Source: an uncultured cyanobacterium
Lineage (GTDB): Bacteria > Cyanobacteriota > Cyanobacteriia > PCC-6307 > Cyanobiaceae
NCBI GenBank assembly: GCA_903862155.1
Contig: CAIOXF010000315.1
Span: 1 to 6,384 of the forward strand
DNA length: 6,384 nucleotides
Reading direction: 5' to 3'
The notes beneath the pieces are model-generated. The model worked only from the letters and a program-made list of their open reading frames with translations, did no database searches and had not been told where the DNA came from. Positions 5,901 through 6,384 of the stretch are shown here, piece after piece (the stretch's first letter is position 1; each line of letters starts with the position of its first letter). The translations under genes and the position numbers were made by a program.

Positions 5901-6384
5901 CGGAGCTGCTGGAGGGCCAGAGCCAGGGCTCCGTCGCAGGCATCGCCCTGGGGAGACTCCAGCCGGGCGCTGGGCAGCTGGGCCACCAGCGCTTCGGCCA
6001 GCCCATCGCGCAGGGGAGCCAGGTGTTCTACGGCTCCGCCTGCAGTACACACCGGTGGCGTCTGAAGCTCCAGGGCCCTCGCTACCCCTGCCACCAGCTC
6101 GGCCAGGGCCAGGGCGGAGCGTTGCACGATTGCGGCGGCCTCGGCATCGCCGGCGCTGGCGGCTTCGGCCACCAGGGGCGCCAGCCGCGCGAATTGGGCC
6201 GGCCCGAAGCCCGGGGCCACCACGGCGGCCTTCACCTCCTGGGCGGTGGAGGCCCCCAGCGCCTGCCACAGGGCGGCGCGCAGCGGGGTTTCGGCGATGC
6301 GGCCATCGGCCATGCGCACGCTCAGGGCCAGGCCATCGCGGCCAATGTCCATCGCTGAACCGCCCCCATCGAGCAGCCAGCCCC
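5897..6384 (-). CDS. BadF/BadG/BcrA/BcrD-type ATPase, N-acetylglucosamine-kinase-like, C-terminal half
   Basis: This is the C-terminal 161 residues of a cytoplasmic sugar-kinase-fold protein. The frame stays open to the right window edge, so the gene starts outside and the ATG at 6352 is internal. The first visible residues, WLLDGGGSAMDIGRDGL, match the family's GDxGSGxxIGRxAL segment and would be broken by starting at 6352. Later come CTAGGAVEHLAPL, the GG adenosine-binding turn, and DACDGALALALQQL, which matches the terminal GA-LA helix of the family. Members usually have about 300 residues, so roughly half is missing, including the N-terminal phosphate-1 motif. In this family the close relatives are GlcNAc or glucosamine kinases and the activators of 2-hydroxyacyl-CoA dehydratases. 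The first is more plausible for an aerobic phototroph near wall-sugar genes. The substrate cannot be told from this half. The TGA stop at 5899-5897 overlaps the candidate promoter of the next gene. No terminator is seen. Confidence 0.84.
   Translation of the reverse strand, partial: GWLLDGGGSAMDIGRDGLALSVRMADGRIAETPLRAALWQALGASTAQEVKAAVVAPGFGPAQFARLAPLVAEAASAGDAEAAAIVQRSALALAELVAGVARALELQTPPVCTAGGAVEHLAPLRDGLAEALVAQLPSARLESPQGDACDGALALALQQLR

Noticed and set aside
5897..6352. A complete 151-residue gene starting at the ATG at 6352
   Set aside because: The frame remains open to the window edge and the residues before the Met (LLDGGGSA) belong to a conserved BadF-family segment, so the ATG is internal and the gene is partial.
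5603..6358. A 251-codon plus-strand open frame across the kinase end, the gap and the phosphodiesterase start
   Set aside because: It runs through two recognised genes on the opposite strand, has no recognisable motif and is Gly/Gln/Arg-rich as expected of an antisense shadow.

Overview
The window reads as a GC-rich bacterial chromosome segment, most likely from a freshwater or brackish picocyanobacterium of the Cyanobium/Synechococcus type. The grounds are high GC (about 72% in the glmM blocks I counted by eye), a GlmM with cyanobacterial-looking N-terminal sequence, tightly packed genes, and no clear Shine-Dalgarno sequence before any start. This is inference from style and family resemblance; no marker gene fixes the taxon. 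I see no RNA gene, CRISPR array, insertion sequence or phage gene.

Layout from left to right: (1) 1-1784, minus strand, most of a periplasmic soluble lytic transglycosylase (Slt type), whose C-terminus runs off the left edge. (2) 1785-1851, a 67-base divergent gap with an imperfect hairpin just ahead of the transglycosylase start. (3) 1852-2067, plus strand, a 71-residue, extremely tryptophan-rich membrane protein of unknown function. (4) 2133-3527, plus strand, complete glmM (phosphoglucosamine mutase). (5) 3514-5841, minus strand, a 775-residue membrane-bound CHASE4-GGDEF-EAL protein. It converges on glmM, and the two coding regions overlap by 14 bases. (6) 5842-5896, a short gap with a good sigma-70-like promoter and a dyad over its -10 element. 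(7) 5897-6384, minus strand, the C-terminal half of a BadF/BcrA-type ATPase of the N-acetylglucosamine-kinase-like group, whose N-terminus runs off the right edge.

Three genes point to cell-wall amino-sugar metabolism: the transglycosylase cuts peptidoglycan glycan strands, GlmM makes glucosamine-1-phosphate for UDP-GlcNAc, and the BadF-type kinase may phosphorylate an amino sugar. Between GlmM and the kinase lies a c-di-GMP protein with a clearly lower GC content than its neighbours. Its GGDEF domain has lost the signature and substrate residues, whereas its EAL domain keeps every catalytic residue I could check, so it is predicted to be a sensor-regulated c-di-GMP phosphodiesterase. It looks like an accessory gene placed in a housekeeping neighbourhood. 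I do not see a convincing new multi-gene system. The most interesting items are the degenerate-GGDEF/intact-EAL sensor with its composition break, the operator-like dyad on its promoter, and the Trp-rich small membrane protein.
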